Shown here: positions 26,681-35,088 of the stretch, one piece after another
Numbering within the stretch: the stretch's first letter is position 1
Layout: each line of letters opens with the position of its first letter
Made by a program: the position numbers and the translations under genes
NCBI GenBank assembly: GCA_016841325.1
Contig: JAENZJ010000016.1
Coordinates: 26,119 to 90,118 of the forward strand
Direction of reading: 5' to 3'
Source of the DNA: Thermincola carboxydiphila
GTDB taxonomy: Bacteria; Bacillota; Thermincolia; Thermincolales; UBA2595
DNA: 64,000 bases
The notes under the pieces: generated by a model
Databases searched by the model: none
What the model was told of the DNA's origin: nothing
Seen by the model: only the letters and a program-made list of their open reading frames with translations

Positions 26681-27307
26681 TTAGGCCATTAATTTTTTGG
26701 CCAGCAGCACCGCTTCGGCACCGTCGAAGGCATAACCGTCAGCGCCTATTTCCCTGGCAAAATCCTCATCAACAGGGGCTCCGCCAACAATAACTTTGGC
26801 AGATATCCCTTTTTCTTTGAGTACTTTAACAGTATCCCTCATTGCCGGAAGTGTAGTGGTAAGCAGAGCAGATACACCGACAATATCAGGATTGTGTTCC
26901 TCCACTGCCCTGATAAAGTTCTCCTCCGGCTGACTAATGCCAAGGTCAATAACCTCAAACCCGGAGCTTTCCAGCATCATAGCCACCAAATTTTTTCCTA
27001 TGTCATGAAGGTCACCCTTTACTGTTCCTATTACAACCTTACCTTTAGACTTGACGTCTCCGGCTTTCAACATTGGTTTGACTATTTCCAGACCTTCTTT
27101 CATGGCTTCAGCACATCTTAAAACCTCTGGGATAAATAATTCTCCGGAAGCCATTTTAGGACCGACAATATTCATAGCTTCAATCAGACCATCCTGTACA
27201 ATCGTTCCCACATCTATTCCCCTGTCAAGAGCTTCTTTGACCAGCTCAACTACCTGTTCTTCTTCTCCTTCAATAACCTGTTCCCTGAGCTTTAAAATTA
27301 GTTCCAT
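26681..27307 (-). CDS. Corrinoid protein (MttC/MtgC-like)
   Basis: 208 residues: a four-helix B12-binding cap (about 1-88) followed by the Rossmann-like cobalamin domain. The cobalt-ligating motif GDLHDIGKN has His101, with the later SALLTTT and GGAPV motifs completing the B12 pocket. It carries the methyl group from the MttB homologue (27 bases downstream) to the methyl-THF methyltransferase (46 bases upstream). Ribosome binding site AAAGGGGAA. Confidence 0.94.
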   Translation of the reverse strand: MELILKLREQVIEGEEEQVVELVKEALDRGIDVGTIVQDGLIEAMNIVGPKMASGELFIPEVLRCAEAMKEGLEIVKPMLKAGDVKSKGKVVIGTVKGDLHDIGKNLVAMMLESSGFEVIDLGISQPEENFIRAVEEHNPDIVGVSALLTTTLPAMRDTVKVLKEKGISAKVIVGGAPVDEDFAREIGADGYAFDGAEAVLLAKKLMA

Positions 27308-27352
27308 TATGCAAGTTCCCCTTTCTTATTTATATCAGTACATGGTTTATTC

Positions 27353-28153
27353 CTAAAATTCCAGTAAACCCTTGCGGAATGCATCAAGATAATTGGTGGC
27401 AAACTGATCCTGGTTCATTAATACCTCTGCCGCCCTGATGGCCCCCATCATCTCCAGATTGCCCGGATCAAGGATTGCCCCGTCAAGTCCGGCGAACATA
27501 CACATAATGAGAAAAGTCCTGTTTAACAGCCCTCTCTTGGGCAGTCCATAAGATACATTGCTGAGACCGCACATGAAGTGTACTTCCGGATAGGCTTTCC
27601 TGATCCCCCTGATGGTGTCTGTCGCCACCAGACCCATTTCGGCACTGGTACTGACCGGCTGAATTAAGGGATCGATATAGATATCATCCAAAGGCACACC
27701 GTCTTTAAGCAGACTTTCAATAAGTTTTATGCCAACTGTAATTCCAGTCTCAGCATCCTTGGGCATACCGTGTTCGTCATCCATGACAAGTGCTATAATC
27801 CCCGCCTGATATTCTTTAACCAATGGTAAGATGTTTTCATATCTTTCCTTTTCGGCAGTTATAGAATTAATTAAGGGTTTTCCCCTGTGTTCCTTCAGTG
27901 CTGCTGCCAATGCAAGATGATTAGGGCTGTCAATACAGCATGGCCTGTCCACTGCTTCCTGTACTGTACGCACCAGCCATGGAAGAGCTTCAACTTCTTC
28001 ATTAATTAAGGTTCCACAGTTGACATCTATATAATTAGCCCCGTTTTCTGCCTGGGCTATGGCACGTCCTTTTACAAACTCAACATCTCTTGCTTTGATT
28101 GCTTCACTGACTCCCTTAAGACTTGTATTGATTTTCTCTCCCACAATTATCAT
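27353..28153 (-). CDS. Methyltetrahydrofolate:corrinoid methyltransferase (MtgA/AcsE-like)
   Basis: 266-residue pterin-binding TIM barrel. Conserved features: VGEKINTSLKGV at the N terminus, the Asn/Asp in YIDVNCGT, CIDSPNHLALAAALK, PLINSITAEKER and the FMCGLSNVSYGLPKR segment. In glycine betaine, proline betaine and carnitine demethylation systems such proteins move the methyl from the corrinoid protein onto tetrahydrofolate. It is the first gene of the mtgA-mttC-mttB-gltS operon and is preceded by strong palindromes. It might also serve the methanol genes 30 kb away, where no partner is seen. Confidence 0.92.
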   Translation of the reverse strand: MIIVGEKINTSLKGVSEAIKARDVEFVKGRAIAQAENGANYIDVNCGTLINEEVEALPWLVRTVQEAVDRPCCIDSPNHLALAAALKEHRGKPLINSITAEKERYENILPLVKEYQAGIIALVMDDEHGMPKDAETGITVGIKLIESLLKDGVPLDDIYIDPLIQPVSTSAEMGLVATDTIRGIRKAYPEVHFMCGLSNVSYGLPKRGLLNRTFLIMCMFAGLDGAILDPGNLEMMGAIRAAEVLMNQDQFATNYLDAFRKGLLEF

Positions 28154-28183
28154 TTTTAGTTCACCTCAGTTCCTTTATAGTCT

Positions 28184-28207
28184 CTCAAATTCAGGCCTGA
28201 ATTTGAG
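28184..28207. promoter_or_regulatory. 24-bp perfect palindrome in front of the methyltransferase operon
   Basis: CTCAAATTCAGG is followed directly by its exact reverse complement. It lies just downstream of a TATAAT (minus, 28216-28211) and 31 bases before the mtgA-like start. It may be an operator for a dimeric regulator or a 5' UTR hairpin. A 24-bp loop-free palindrome favours a DNA-binding site. Confidence 0.6.
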
Positions 28208-28216
28208 TATTATAAT

Positions 28217-28235
28217 AACACTGCCAAACAGTGTT
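28217..28235. promoter_or_regulatory. Inverted repeat at the methyltransferase promoter
   Basis: AACACTG and CAGTGTT are separated by five bases. The repeat sits immediately upstream of the TATAAT-like element, where an AraC-type activator would contact polymerase. A further AGTGTT half-site lies about 25 bases upstream. No good -35 is visible, which fits an activated promoter. Confidence 0.5.
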
Positions 28236-28345
28236 GATAAATAGCAAAATCCTGCTCGTTTTAACACTATCCTATCATATTGTAGAATTCCATACTATTT
28301 TCCGCTATTTTGTCAGCTCACAAGTAAAGAAAATACTGTGCAACA

Positions 28346-28374
28346 CAAAAAAAGCCCTTTATATTAAGGGCTTT
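28346..28374 (-). terminator. Terminator after the lone corrinoid-protein gene
   Basis: AAAGCCCTT and AAGGGCTTT form a 9-bp stem (28374-28351) followed by TTTTTTTG. It ends the regulator plus corrinoid-protein transcript, so the mtgA-like operon must start from its own promoter. Confidence 0.88.
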
Positions 28375-28417
28375 AACCATTGAACTTAGTTATCCCGGGG
28401 GTGTTTTAAAAAACAGT

Positions 28418-29062
28418 CTATTTGTTTTTTAATTTATTGAAGTTATCCTGTAAAAAATTTTTTAATTCAAAGGCATCTTCAAAGTAGTAATCTGCCCCGA
28501 TTTCTCTGGCGAATTCGACTGTGATGGGAGTTCCCCCGACAATAACCTTGACCTGCTCCCTTAATCCGGCTGATATAAGTTCATCAATAACTTCTTTCAT
28601 GTCCCACATTGTTGTCGTCAGAAGTGCAGACATCATCAAAAAAACGGGTCTTTCCCTGCGCACCGCATCAACAAACTTCTTTGGGGAAACATTTACCCCC
28701 AGGTCAATGACCGTAACACCAACTGAAGACACCAGCATATTTACCAGGAATTTGCCAATATCATGAAGATCACCCGCAACTGTACCCAGTACAGCTTTAA
28801 CACTTGTATTGGGTTTAATTTTCAGGTATGGCTGCAGCTCAGCCATACCTGCATGCATGGCTCTGGTGGACCTCAAGACTTCAGGCACCAACACGCGTTC
28901 AGTCTTAAACTTTTCAGCGATGATGTTTATTCCTGCGATCAGGCCTCTCTCCAGAATCTTATCAGGAGGATACTTTTCGCGGAGGGCCTGTTTGGTGAAT
29001 TGTTGTACAGTTTGGGCATCCCCCTCAATAATGCCATTTATAATCAGACTGTAATCAAACAT
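28418..29062 (-). CDS. Stand-alone corrinoid protein paired with a PocR/AraC regulator
   Basis: 214 residues from the ATG at 29062, with AGGAGGGATATT before it. The N-terminal helical cap (1-85) and B12 domain are complete, with GDLHDIGKF (His100) and the SALLTTT and GGTPI motifs. Unlike the MttC-like protein 1.1 kb downstream, no methyltransferase gene is in its transcript: a regulator precedes it by 10 bases and a terminator follows. It could be a second carrier for a distant methyltransferase, or a sensor partner of the regulator. The second view is my inference. Confidence 0.88.
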   Translation of the reverse strand: MFDYSLIINGIIEGDAQTVQQFTKQALREKYPPDKILERGLIAGINIIAEKFKTERVLVPEVLRSTRAMHAGMAELQPYLKIKPNTSVKAVLGTVAGDLHDIGKFLVNMLVSSVGVTVIDLGVNVSPKKFVDAVRRERPVFLMMSALLTTTMWDMKEVIDELISAGLREQVKVIVGGTPITVEFAREIGADYYFEDAFELKNFLQDNFNKLKNK

Positions 29063-29072
29063 AATATCCCTC

Positions 29073-30347
29073 CTAGAACAAGCTGTTACGATATACCAAT
29101 GGGGCAACCCCAAGGTATTTTTTAAACACTTTACTGAAATAGCTCTGGTTTTTAAAACCCACAGTTTTAGCAACTTCCTCAATACTGTATTGGCGTTTTT
29201 TCATTAGCTCGACGGCTTCTTCTATCCTGACCCTGGTCAAATACTCCAGGACGGTACAGTCAAGTTCCTGGCGGAACAGCCTGCTGAGGTGTGAAGGGCT
29301 AATATACAAATGAACGGCTATATCTTCGAGCTTGATAGGTTTGTTATAATTCCGGGTTATAAATTCTCTCGCCTTTTTAAGCATACTTAAGTGTTTCCTG
29401 TCTGTAAGTGCAAAAATATCATTCAGAAACTTGTCTGTTATCTTTTGGGCCTGATAAAACATTTCCTCGATTTTTTCCAGCCTGTTCAATTCTTCATGAT
29501 GCTGTTCCAGCACCTGCATGGCCCTTTCCGCATCCACGCCGCCCTCCACTGCTGCCCTGGATACCAGGGAAATTAGTTCCTGAATCCTTACTTTCACCTG
29601 CAGTTTTTCTCCCCTGGCTCTTGCGAACAGGTCAGCAAGAAGGCTGGCAAGGGTTTCTTCAGCCCTGTTGCGGTCACCGATTCTTATATACCTTAACAGT
29701 CTGCGTTCTTTTTTAAGGTAGGCCTCATAGTTATACTGCCATGATTCCTGAGATTTTTTACGTTCTTCAATTTTATTTCTGATTTGCTGTTGCATTTTTT
29801 TGGCATCTTCAAGTTCATCAAGTATACGCACATTACGTTTAACCACGTGATTGACAACAATAAAAAGAAGGTCTGCTGCTGACTGTGTCCGTTCCGGAGA
29901 AACCACCTCCAGTTTACCTGCTGCCTCTTTAAGCTTCTCAAAATCTCCAATCCTGGCGTTAAATATCGCTAACTCCTCCCAGAAAAATTCATCCGGCTCC
30001 CATAGCAAGACCTGTCCACAAATAATAGCCCCCACTGCCATACCCCTGATTATTATGGGTATTGCCCAGATGACCAATCCGGCATGACACCGGAAAAAAT
30101 ATGGTTCTTCCCACTTGGCGGCTTCCAAAGCTGCTCTTTTATATGAGTCCTGGCACTTTTGTGTTCCACCGGGGGATTTCCTCACAATATTACAAAACTC
30201 GCACCTTGTCTGACCCTGAGGTGCAAAAAAGGTCTCTCCTTCCGGTGTAACCGCCTCTGTATGCAGTCCGGTGGCATCTGTGAAACTGCCCAGGAAATCA
30301 TTAAGGTATTTAACATTCAACTGTTGATTGTCACAAGATGTTTCCAA
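29073..30347 (-). CDS. AraC-family regulator with PocR sensory domain
   Basis: 424 residues. Residues 8-170 form a PocR domain with its cysteine set (CEFCNIV, KCQDSYKRAA, FRCHAGLVIWAIPI). A coiled-coil linker (about 185-300) follows, then a C-terminal AraC double helix-turn-helix (about 325-424; ITRNYNKPIKLEDIAVHLY and VAKTVGFKNQSYFSKVFKK). PocR domains sense small organic ligands. The start is a TTG at 30347. It is co-transcribed with the lone corrinoid protein, and is the obvious candidate for activating the mtgA-like operon downstream. Confidence 0.9.
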   Translation of the reverse strand: METSCDNQQLNVKYLNDFLGSFTDATGLHTEAVTPEGETFFAPQGQTRCEFCNIVRKSPGGTQKCQDSYKRAALEAAKWEEPYFFRCHAGLVIWAIPIIIRGMAVGAIICGQVLLWEPDEFFWEELAIFNARIGDFEKLKEAAGKLEVVSPERTQSAADLLFIVVNHVVKRNVRILDELEDAKKMQQQIRNKIEERKKSQESWQYNYEAYLKKERRLLRYIRIGDRNRAEETLASLLADLFARARGEKLQVKVRIQELISLVSRAAVEGGVDAERAMQVLEQHHEELNRLEKIEEMFYQAQKITDKFLNDIFALTDRKHLSMLKKAREFITRNYNKPIKLEDIAVHLYISPSHLSRLFRQELDCTVLEYLTRVRIEEAVELMKKRQYSIEEVAKTVGFKNQSYFSKVFKKYLGVAPLVYRNSLF

Positions 30348-30465
30348 TTTAAGCCACTTCCATTACATTTTTCATTTAAAATTACTATTATTCGTGGCTT
30401 TTTGTCCATTCCCTTTTTTTATTTGTTTCATAAGACACTATACGCTCGCTAATTCCCTAATAATT

Positions 30466-30496
30466 AAAAAGCGCGCATACTTGAGTTGATGCGCGC
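30466..30496 (-). terminator. Terminator of sigK
   Basis: GCGCGCAT, a ten-base loop and ATGCGCGC, then TTTTT on the minus strand. It lies 11 bases after the sigK stop. Confidence 0.88.
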
Positions 30497-30506
30497 ATCT
30501 GCTTTT

Positions 30507-31211
30507 TTAATACCCTTCAGCCCTGAACTCTTTTGTGAGCTTATTCAGAGCCCTTTTCTCTATTCTGCTTACATAGGACCTGGAAATGCCCAGTTTACGG
30601 GCTATTTCCTTTTGGGTCTTCTTAATGCCGTTAAACAGTCCGAACCGCAGCTGGAGTACATTCTTTTCCCGCTTATTCAGCCGCAAAACCTTTTCCAGCA
30701 GCCTTCGCTGTTCAAAGTTGCTTTCAACAAGGTCGGTGACAACTTCCGCATCGGTGCCCAGTACATCTATCAGGCTTATTTCATTGCCTTCCTTGTCAAC
30801 CCCGATGGAGTCATAGAGTGAGACCTCAACACGGTTTTTCTTAATGGCTCTTAAGTGCATCAGGATTTCATTCTCAATACACCGGGCAGCATAAGTTGCC
30901 AGGCGGGTTCCCTTGCCCTTATCGTAGGTGTTTATTGCCTTAATCAGGCCTATGGTACCGATAGAAATCAGGTCATCATTGTCCTCCCCTGTGCTGTCAA
31001 ATTTTTTGACTATATGTGCCACCAGACGCAGGTTGCGCTCTGTCAGGACATTTCGCGCATTTTCATCACCCTGTGCCAACAGGTCAAGGTATTTTGACTC
31101 CTCTTCCTCACTTAAGGGTTGCGGAAAAGTGTTGTTGGTGATGTAGGAGACCAGTAACAATAACCCTTTAATAAATGAAAAAGCGGCTAGCACCGCAAGC
31201 TCCGGTACCAT
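30507..31211 (-). CDS. sigK: RNA polymerase sigma factor SigK (pro-sigma-K)
   Basis: 234-residue mother-cell late sporulation sigma factor. The N terminus [19 protein letters not shown] is a hydrophobic pro-sequence, followed by the [13 protein letters not shown] block seen in B. subtilis pro-SigK. Region 2 contains [24 protein letters not shown] residues and [12 protein letters not shown]. Region 4 has REIA-like [20 protein letters not shown]. The gene is continuous, without a skin-type insertion, so activation relies on proteolysis only. Confidence 0.96.
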   Translation of the reverse strand: MVPELAVLAAFSFIKGLLLLVSYITNNTFPQPLSEEEESKYLDLLAQGDENARNVLTERNLRLVAHIVKKFDSTGEDNDDLISIGTIGLIKAINTYDKGKGTRLATYAARCIENEILMHLRAIKKNRVEVSLYDSIGVDKEGNEISLIDVLGTDAEVVTDLVESNFEQRRLLEKVLRLNKREKNVLQLRFGLFNGIKKTQKEIARKLGISRSYVSRIEKRALNKLTKEFRAEGY

Positions 31212-31266
31212 TTATTAAACCCACCCCCGAATCATTTTTTGAGTCATCACTCTAAATTATATGCTC

Positions 31267-31288
31267 AAAAAAACAGGGTGGTGCCTGT
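31267..31288 (-). terminator. Terminator of the EamA permease gene
   Basis: ACAGG and CCTGT flank a six-base loop and are followed by TTTTTTG on the minus strand, 25 bases after the permease stop. Confidence 0.7.
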
Positions 31289-31312
31289 ACGGGGAAAACA
31301 ATATCTGGTAAC

Positions 31313-32257
31313 TCAGTTATCCCACTGGATCATAATGACAGCTGCCAGAATCAGGACTCCCCCGGCAATCTGGACAGGCAGCAGTTTTTCGGTAAACATG
31401 GCATAAGCGGCCAGTACTGTCACCACAGGTTCAAATGTGCTGATGATGGAGGCCTTGGCAGGTCCGATAAGTTTCATCCCCTTAAAAAGGGTCAAAATTG
31501 CCACAACTGTGGAAATAAGGGAGAGCCCGAGCACTGACATCCAGCCCCGCAACCCGATATCCCACTCGAATTGACCCGTCATCCAGCCAACAGTGTTAAA
31601 TACCAGCGCTGCTGCAGTTATAATATAAGCCGACATAATGAGGGGATTATTCTGTGACAGAACCCTGTTTCCGAGGACAAGGTATGTAGAATAAACAAAT
31701 GCTGCTCCCAGTCCAAAAAGGACACCGGCTGTATTCAGGCTTTCCAGTGACAGGCCGACAACCAAAACCAGCCCGCTTAAACTGGCAATCAATGAGACAA
31801 CCTTTCTCCAGGTTAGCCTGTCGTCCCCCAGTCCGACTGAAGCCATTGTAACAATAACAGGGTACATATATAAAAGTATCCCTGCCATTGATGCCGAAGT
31901 CAGCCTCACCGCATTCAGGAAAAATGTGGACTGCAACCCATAGCCTACGGCCCCAAGCCCTGCCAGGTATAAAATCTGCTTTCTGCCCAGCAGGTAATTC
32001 TCTTTTTTCCAGAGTACCACCAGCCACATAACAGCTGCTGCAATCCCAAAGCGAAAACCTAGGATGGTTAATGTATTCAGATTAACTGTATATGCATATT
32101 TGACAAATATTGCCATCAAACCAAAACTGGCTGCAGATATAATAACAAGAATGGTCCCCAGCAGGCTTTGCTTCCGGACCTCTGCGGTATGCTCCGCAGG
32201 AACAGCAAAATCAGGTTCTGTTTCCGATATGCCTTCTAAAGCTCCGTTATTTTCCAT
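31313..32257 (-). CDS. EamA/DMT-family permease
   Basis: 314 residues with ten predicted helices in two EamA repeats (about 33-165 and 175-312), after a hydrophilic acidic N-terminal tail of about 30 residues. Members move metabolites such as amino acids or nucleotides out of or into cells; the substrate is not predictable. It stands alone between terminators, upstream of sigK and reading toward it. Confidence 0.88.
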   Translation of the reverse strand: MENNGALEGISETEPDFAVPAEHTAEVRKQSLLGTILVIISAASFGLMAIFVKYAYTVNLNTLTILGFRFGIAAAVMWLVVLWKKENYLLGRKQILYLAGLGAVGYGLQSTFFLNAVRLTSASMAGILLYMYPVIVTMASVGLGDDRLTWRKVVSLIASLSGLVLVVGLSLESLNTAGVLFGLGAAFVYSTYLVLGNRVLSQNNPLIMSAYIITAAALVFNTVGWMTGQFEWDIGLRGWMSVLGLSLISTVVAILTLFKGMKLIGPAKASIISTFEPVVTVLAAYAMFTEKLLPVQIAGGVLILAAVIMIQWDN

Positions 32258-32405
32258 TTCTTGATGCTTCTCCTTAAAAAATGATGCCTGGGATTAAGAA
32301 TTACCAGTATTTACAATCATATTACCATACAATTTAAGAATTAGATATAACTATTTTTATTAAGTAGTCAGCATAATAATATCAAACTCAAAAGGTGGTG
32401 AAATT

Positions 32406-32540
32406 ATGAGAAATATTGATGACAGGTATGATATTGGGACCTGGGCATTCCTGGGGACAGGCTGGTGGGTTTCACACCTTGCGGCAATCCTGGCAGTTGG
32501 ATATATAGGATATTACCTCAGAAAAATGGTCCGGGACTAA
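32406..32540 (+). CDS. Small single-helix membrane protein (44 residues)
   Basis: ATG at 32406 after AAAGGTGGTGAAATT. The product, MRNIDDRYDIGTWAFLGTGW at its start, continues into one hydrophobic helix (about 13-38) and ends RKMVRD. It is too short for most gene finders. No family is recognised. The last codons overlap the convergent gene by four bases, and a perfect stem (GGTCCGGGA/TCCCGGACC, 32528-32550) covers both 3' ends. Confidence 0.6.
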   Translation: MRNIDDRYDIGTWAFLGTGWWVSHLAAILAVGYIGYYLRKMVRD

Positions 32541-32749
32541 TTCCCGGACCGTCCTGCCCTCCCGGAGCCTGCCCTCTTCCGGACATGTCTGACCAGGGCA
32601 AGTGATATTGCAGTCACCGGGATGAGGAGTATAGCCCCGACCCAGTACCTGCCTTCAAGGACAGCCCTGACCAGCATATAGGCATGAAAAATTATTGTAA
32701 CTACATAAAAAACAGTCCGTACATTGAGTATATCTTTATAATTAAGCAA
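32537..32749 (-). CDS. Small two-helix membrane protein (about 70 residues)
   Basis: A TTG at 32749, nine bases after GGGAGG, gives LLNYKDILNVRTVFYVVTII and a second helix (WVGAILLIPVTAISLALV), ending in a very basic tail RKRAGSGRAGRSGN. An ATG at 32821 would add 24 residues but has no ribosome binding site. No family is recognised. Convergent with the 44-residue gene. Confidence 0.5.
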   Translation of the reverse strand: MLNYKDILNVRTVFYVVTIIFHAYMLVRAVLEGRYWVGAILLIPVTAISLALVRHVRKRAGSGRAGRSGN

Positions 32750-32855
32750 CCTGCGCCAACCTCCCTTTCCCCTTTTTAGTATCGCAGATTTATGGTTGCC
32801 TGGCAACAGATAGATTTTCACAATTTGTTCACATTTTTGCCATTGATTATTCTAA

Positions 32856-32881
32856 ATCCTTTTTTATAATAAAAATTGAAA
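32856..32881 (+). promoter_or_regulatory. Possible promoter of htrA
   Basis: TATAAT lies about 20 bases upstream of the start codon, but the best -35 candidates (TTGATT at 15-base spacing, CATTGA at 17) are poor. No stress-sigma consensus is evident. Confidence 0.3.
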
Positions 32882-32889
32882 GGAGAGTG

Positions 32890-34038
32890 ATGCATGTGGT
32901 TAAATTAAAAGAACGTTTTTCACTCCTTGGGGTGATTATTATCGGTTTCCTGATGGGAGCCATGTTTGTGGCCGGTGGGGTTGCCGCCTATAAGCTCTAT
33001 TTCCCTCCGGCTGTAGTGGCAGAGGATGGTAATAATGCTGAACCTGTAAAAATCGGGCCGACAGACATATCTCAAACTGTTAAAAAAGCCAGTCCTGCAG
33101 TGGTAAATATTGAATCATTTGCTACACAGACATCACAGATGAGTCCATTTATGAATGACCCCTTTTTCAGGGAATTTTTCGGTAGGAATTTTGAGTTTGA
33201 GCCATATCCTGAACAGTCTACCGGAATCGGGACAGGTTTTATCTTTGACAAAAGCGGTCTGATTATTACCAATGAACACGTTATTCACGGGGCCTCCAAA
33301 ATAGAAGTAACTATCGACGGATTTGACAAACCCCTGAGTGCAAAGGTGGTTGGCTCAGATCAGGAACTGGACCTGGCAGTACTTAAGGTGTCGGTTAACA
33401 AAGACCTGCCTGTTTTGAAACTGGGTGATTCCAATAAAACTGAAGTCGGCAGCTGGGTAATCGCTATTGGTAACCCTTACGGCCTTGACCATACCGTTAC
33501 CGTTGGGGTCATCAGCGCCAAGGGTCGCCCCGTACAAGTATCAGGCCGTATGTTTAAAGACCTCCTGCAGACAGATGCAGCCATCAACCCCGGCAACAGC
33601 GGCGGCCCACTTTTGAATACGGCAGGTGAAGTAATCGGAATCAATACCGCAGTTAATGCATCTGCCCAGGGGATCGGTTTCGCCATTCCAGTGGCTACAG
33701 TAAAAGAGGTTCTTGATGATCTGGTAAACAACGGCAAGGTCACCAAACCCTATATCGGGGTCTATCTGCAGCCTGTTGACAAAGAACTTGCCGAGTACTT
33801 CGGTGCACCCGATACCAATGGAGCCATCGTTGCTTATGTGGTCCCCGGTAGCCCTGCTGAAAAGGCCGGATTGCGCAAGGGGGATATCATTGTGGAAATG
33901 GCCAAAAAGAAAATTAAGACTCCTGAAGATGTTACCAATAACTTAAAGAAGATAAAAATCGGAGATAAGGTCGTCTTCCAGGTGTTCAGAGAAGGGCACA
34001 CAGAATTTATCACTGTAAAAATCGGTGAAAAACCTTAA
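32890..34038 (+). CDS. htrA: HtrA/DegP-type serine protease with PDZ domain
   Basis: 382 residues. A membrane anchor (about 12-34) is followed by a trypsin-like S1C domain with the triad His in IITNEHVIHG, Asp in DQELDLAVLKV and Ser in NPGNSGGPLL, then one PDZ domain (about 280-380; PGSPAEKAGLRKGDII). It degrades or refolds damaged proteins at the outer face of the membrane. I prefer the ATG at 32890 over the GTG at 32887 because AGGAG is better spaced. It is one of few plus-strand genes and has its own terminator. Confidence 0.95.
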   Translation: MHVVKLKERFSLLGVIIIGFLMGAMFVAGGVAAYKLYFPPAVVAEDGNNAEPVKIGPTDISQTVKKASPAVVNIESFATQTSQMSPFMNDPFFREFFGRNFEFEPYPEQSTGIGTGFIFDKSGLIITNEHVIHGASKIEVTIDGFDKPLSAKVVGSDQELDLAVLKVSVNKDLPVLKLGDSNKTEVGSWVIAIGNPYGLDHTVTVGVISAKGRPVQVSGRMFKDLLQTDAAINPGNSGGPLLNTAGEVIGINTAVNASAQGIGFAIPVATVKEVLDDLVNNGKVTKPYIGVYLQPVDKELAEYFGAPDTNGAIVAYVVPGSPAEKAGLRKGDIIVEMAKKKIKTPEDVTNNLKKIKIGDKVVFQVFREGHTEFITVKIGEKP

Positions 34039-34047
34039 AACAAATTC

Positions 34048-34112
34048 AAACCCGCTCGCTGCACAGGTATGGCTTACAGCCGCCAAAACCTGGCAACGGC
34101 GGGTTTTGTTTT
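34048..34112 (+). terminator. Terminator of htrA
   Basis: AAACCCGC (from 34048) pairs with GCGGGTTT (to 34106), with an inner AGGT/ACCT helix, and ends in TTTTGTTTTC. It lies between the convergent htrA and araC-type genes. Confidence 0.7.
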
Positions 34113-34114
34113 CT

Positions 34115-35005
34115 CTAACTTTGTTTACAAACCTGCTTCCGGTATTCTGAAGGCGTCAGGCCGGTTTTCCTTTTGAAAGCCGTTGTAAAATGGCTCAGGC
34201 TGTTAAACCCTGTCATATAGCAGACCTGAGTGATGGAGTGTTGTCCTGAGCCGAGCAATTGGGATGCCCTGTCGATTTTTATGTCCAGCAGAAATTCAAA
34301 AGGAGTTTTCCCGGTTTCTGCCTTAAACACCCTGATAAAATGATATGGACTGAGATTGGCAACCTGAGCCAGCGCATTTAATGAAAGGGTGTCATGATAT
34401 GATTCCATTAAAAAGTCGATGGCCTTTTTAATGTTCGTTTTCTCGTAATAATTCTTTTCCCTTACAGGGAACGAAACATTGTTTTCCACCGTCCTGAGCA
34501 GATTAACGACAATCTGTATGGCCAGGCTTTCAAGTATTAATTCATACCCCTGCTGCCTGTTCCTGGCCTCACAGGCAAACAGGCTCAGTAGTTCATTGAA
34601 GCCGGTAAAAAAAGCATCAGCCTTATTTTTGAAATAAACGTCACTTGTACCACTTATGGAACGTGATACTTTCCGGATCAGAGAGCGGTCTATCATCACA
34701 GCCGAAAAATAGCAGTTACTGACGGGTCTCGAGGGCCCATGGGCCTGATTTGGATTAAAGGCATATATGGTATTCGGTTCAGGCCGAAATTCGAGTTTAT
34801 CAAGTCGGGTCTGCGGCATCACGTAAGGAAGCAAAAATTCGTAGGAATCATGTGCATGACTCCCTTCAGGCAGACTAATGCCGTTTTTAACCAAAGAAAC
34901 CCCTATGCCCTTGGCGATTGTCAGATTAGTATCTGTTGCCAGGCGCTGGGGCGGAAAATGCGGGGGCGCCTCTCCAAAGAAAAGCCTTTTGCCATAATCA
35001 TCCAT
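34115..35005 (-). CDS. AraC-family transcriptional regulator
   Basis: 296 residues. An N-terminal cupin-like domain (about 30-130; HAHDSYEFLLPYVMP) is followed by a C-terminal AraC domain (about 192-292) with LNALAQVANLSPYHFIRVFK and VCYMTGFNSLSHFTTAFKRKTG. GAGGGGAAGTAA precedes the ATG. Neighbours are HtrA and a penicillin-binding protein, and no catabolic genes adjoin it, so its targets are unclear. Confidence 0.9.
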   Translation of the reverse strand: MDDYGKRLFFGEAPPHFPPQRLATDTNLTIAKGIGVSLVKNGISLPEGSHAHDSYEFLLPYVMPQTRLDKLEFRPEPNTIYAFNPNQAHGPSRPVSNCYFSAVMIDRSLIRKVSRSISGTSDVYFKNKADAFFTGFNELLSLFACEARNRQQGYELILESLAIQIVVNLLRTVENNVSFPVREKNYYEKTNIKKAIDFLMESYHDTLSLNALAQVANLSPYHFIRVFKAETGKTPFEFLLDIKIDRASQLLGSGQHSITQVCYMTGFNSLSHFTTAFKRKTGLTPSEYRKQVCKQS

Positions 35006-35088
35006 TTACTTCCCCTCAAACCAACAGAATTATGTTATGGAACCATATTTACCCTTTAATAATAACCTGAATCGTATCGATTTGGCAA

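Noticed and set aside
30507..31211. Possible skin-like element in sigK
   Set aside because: The sigK frame is intact from pro-sequence to stop; no recombinase or interruption is present.
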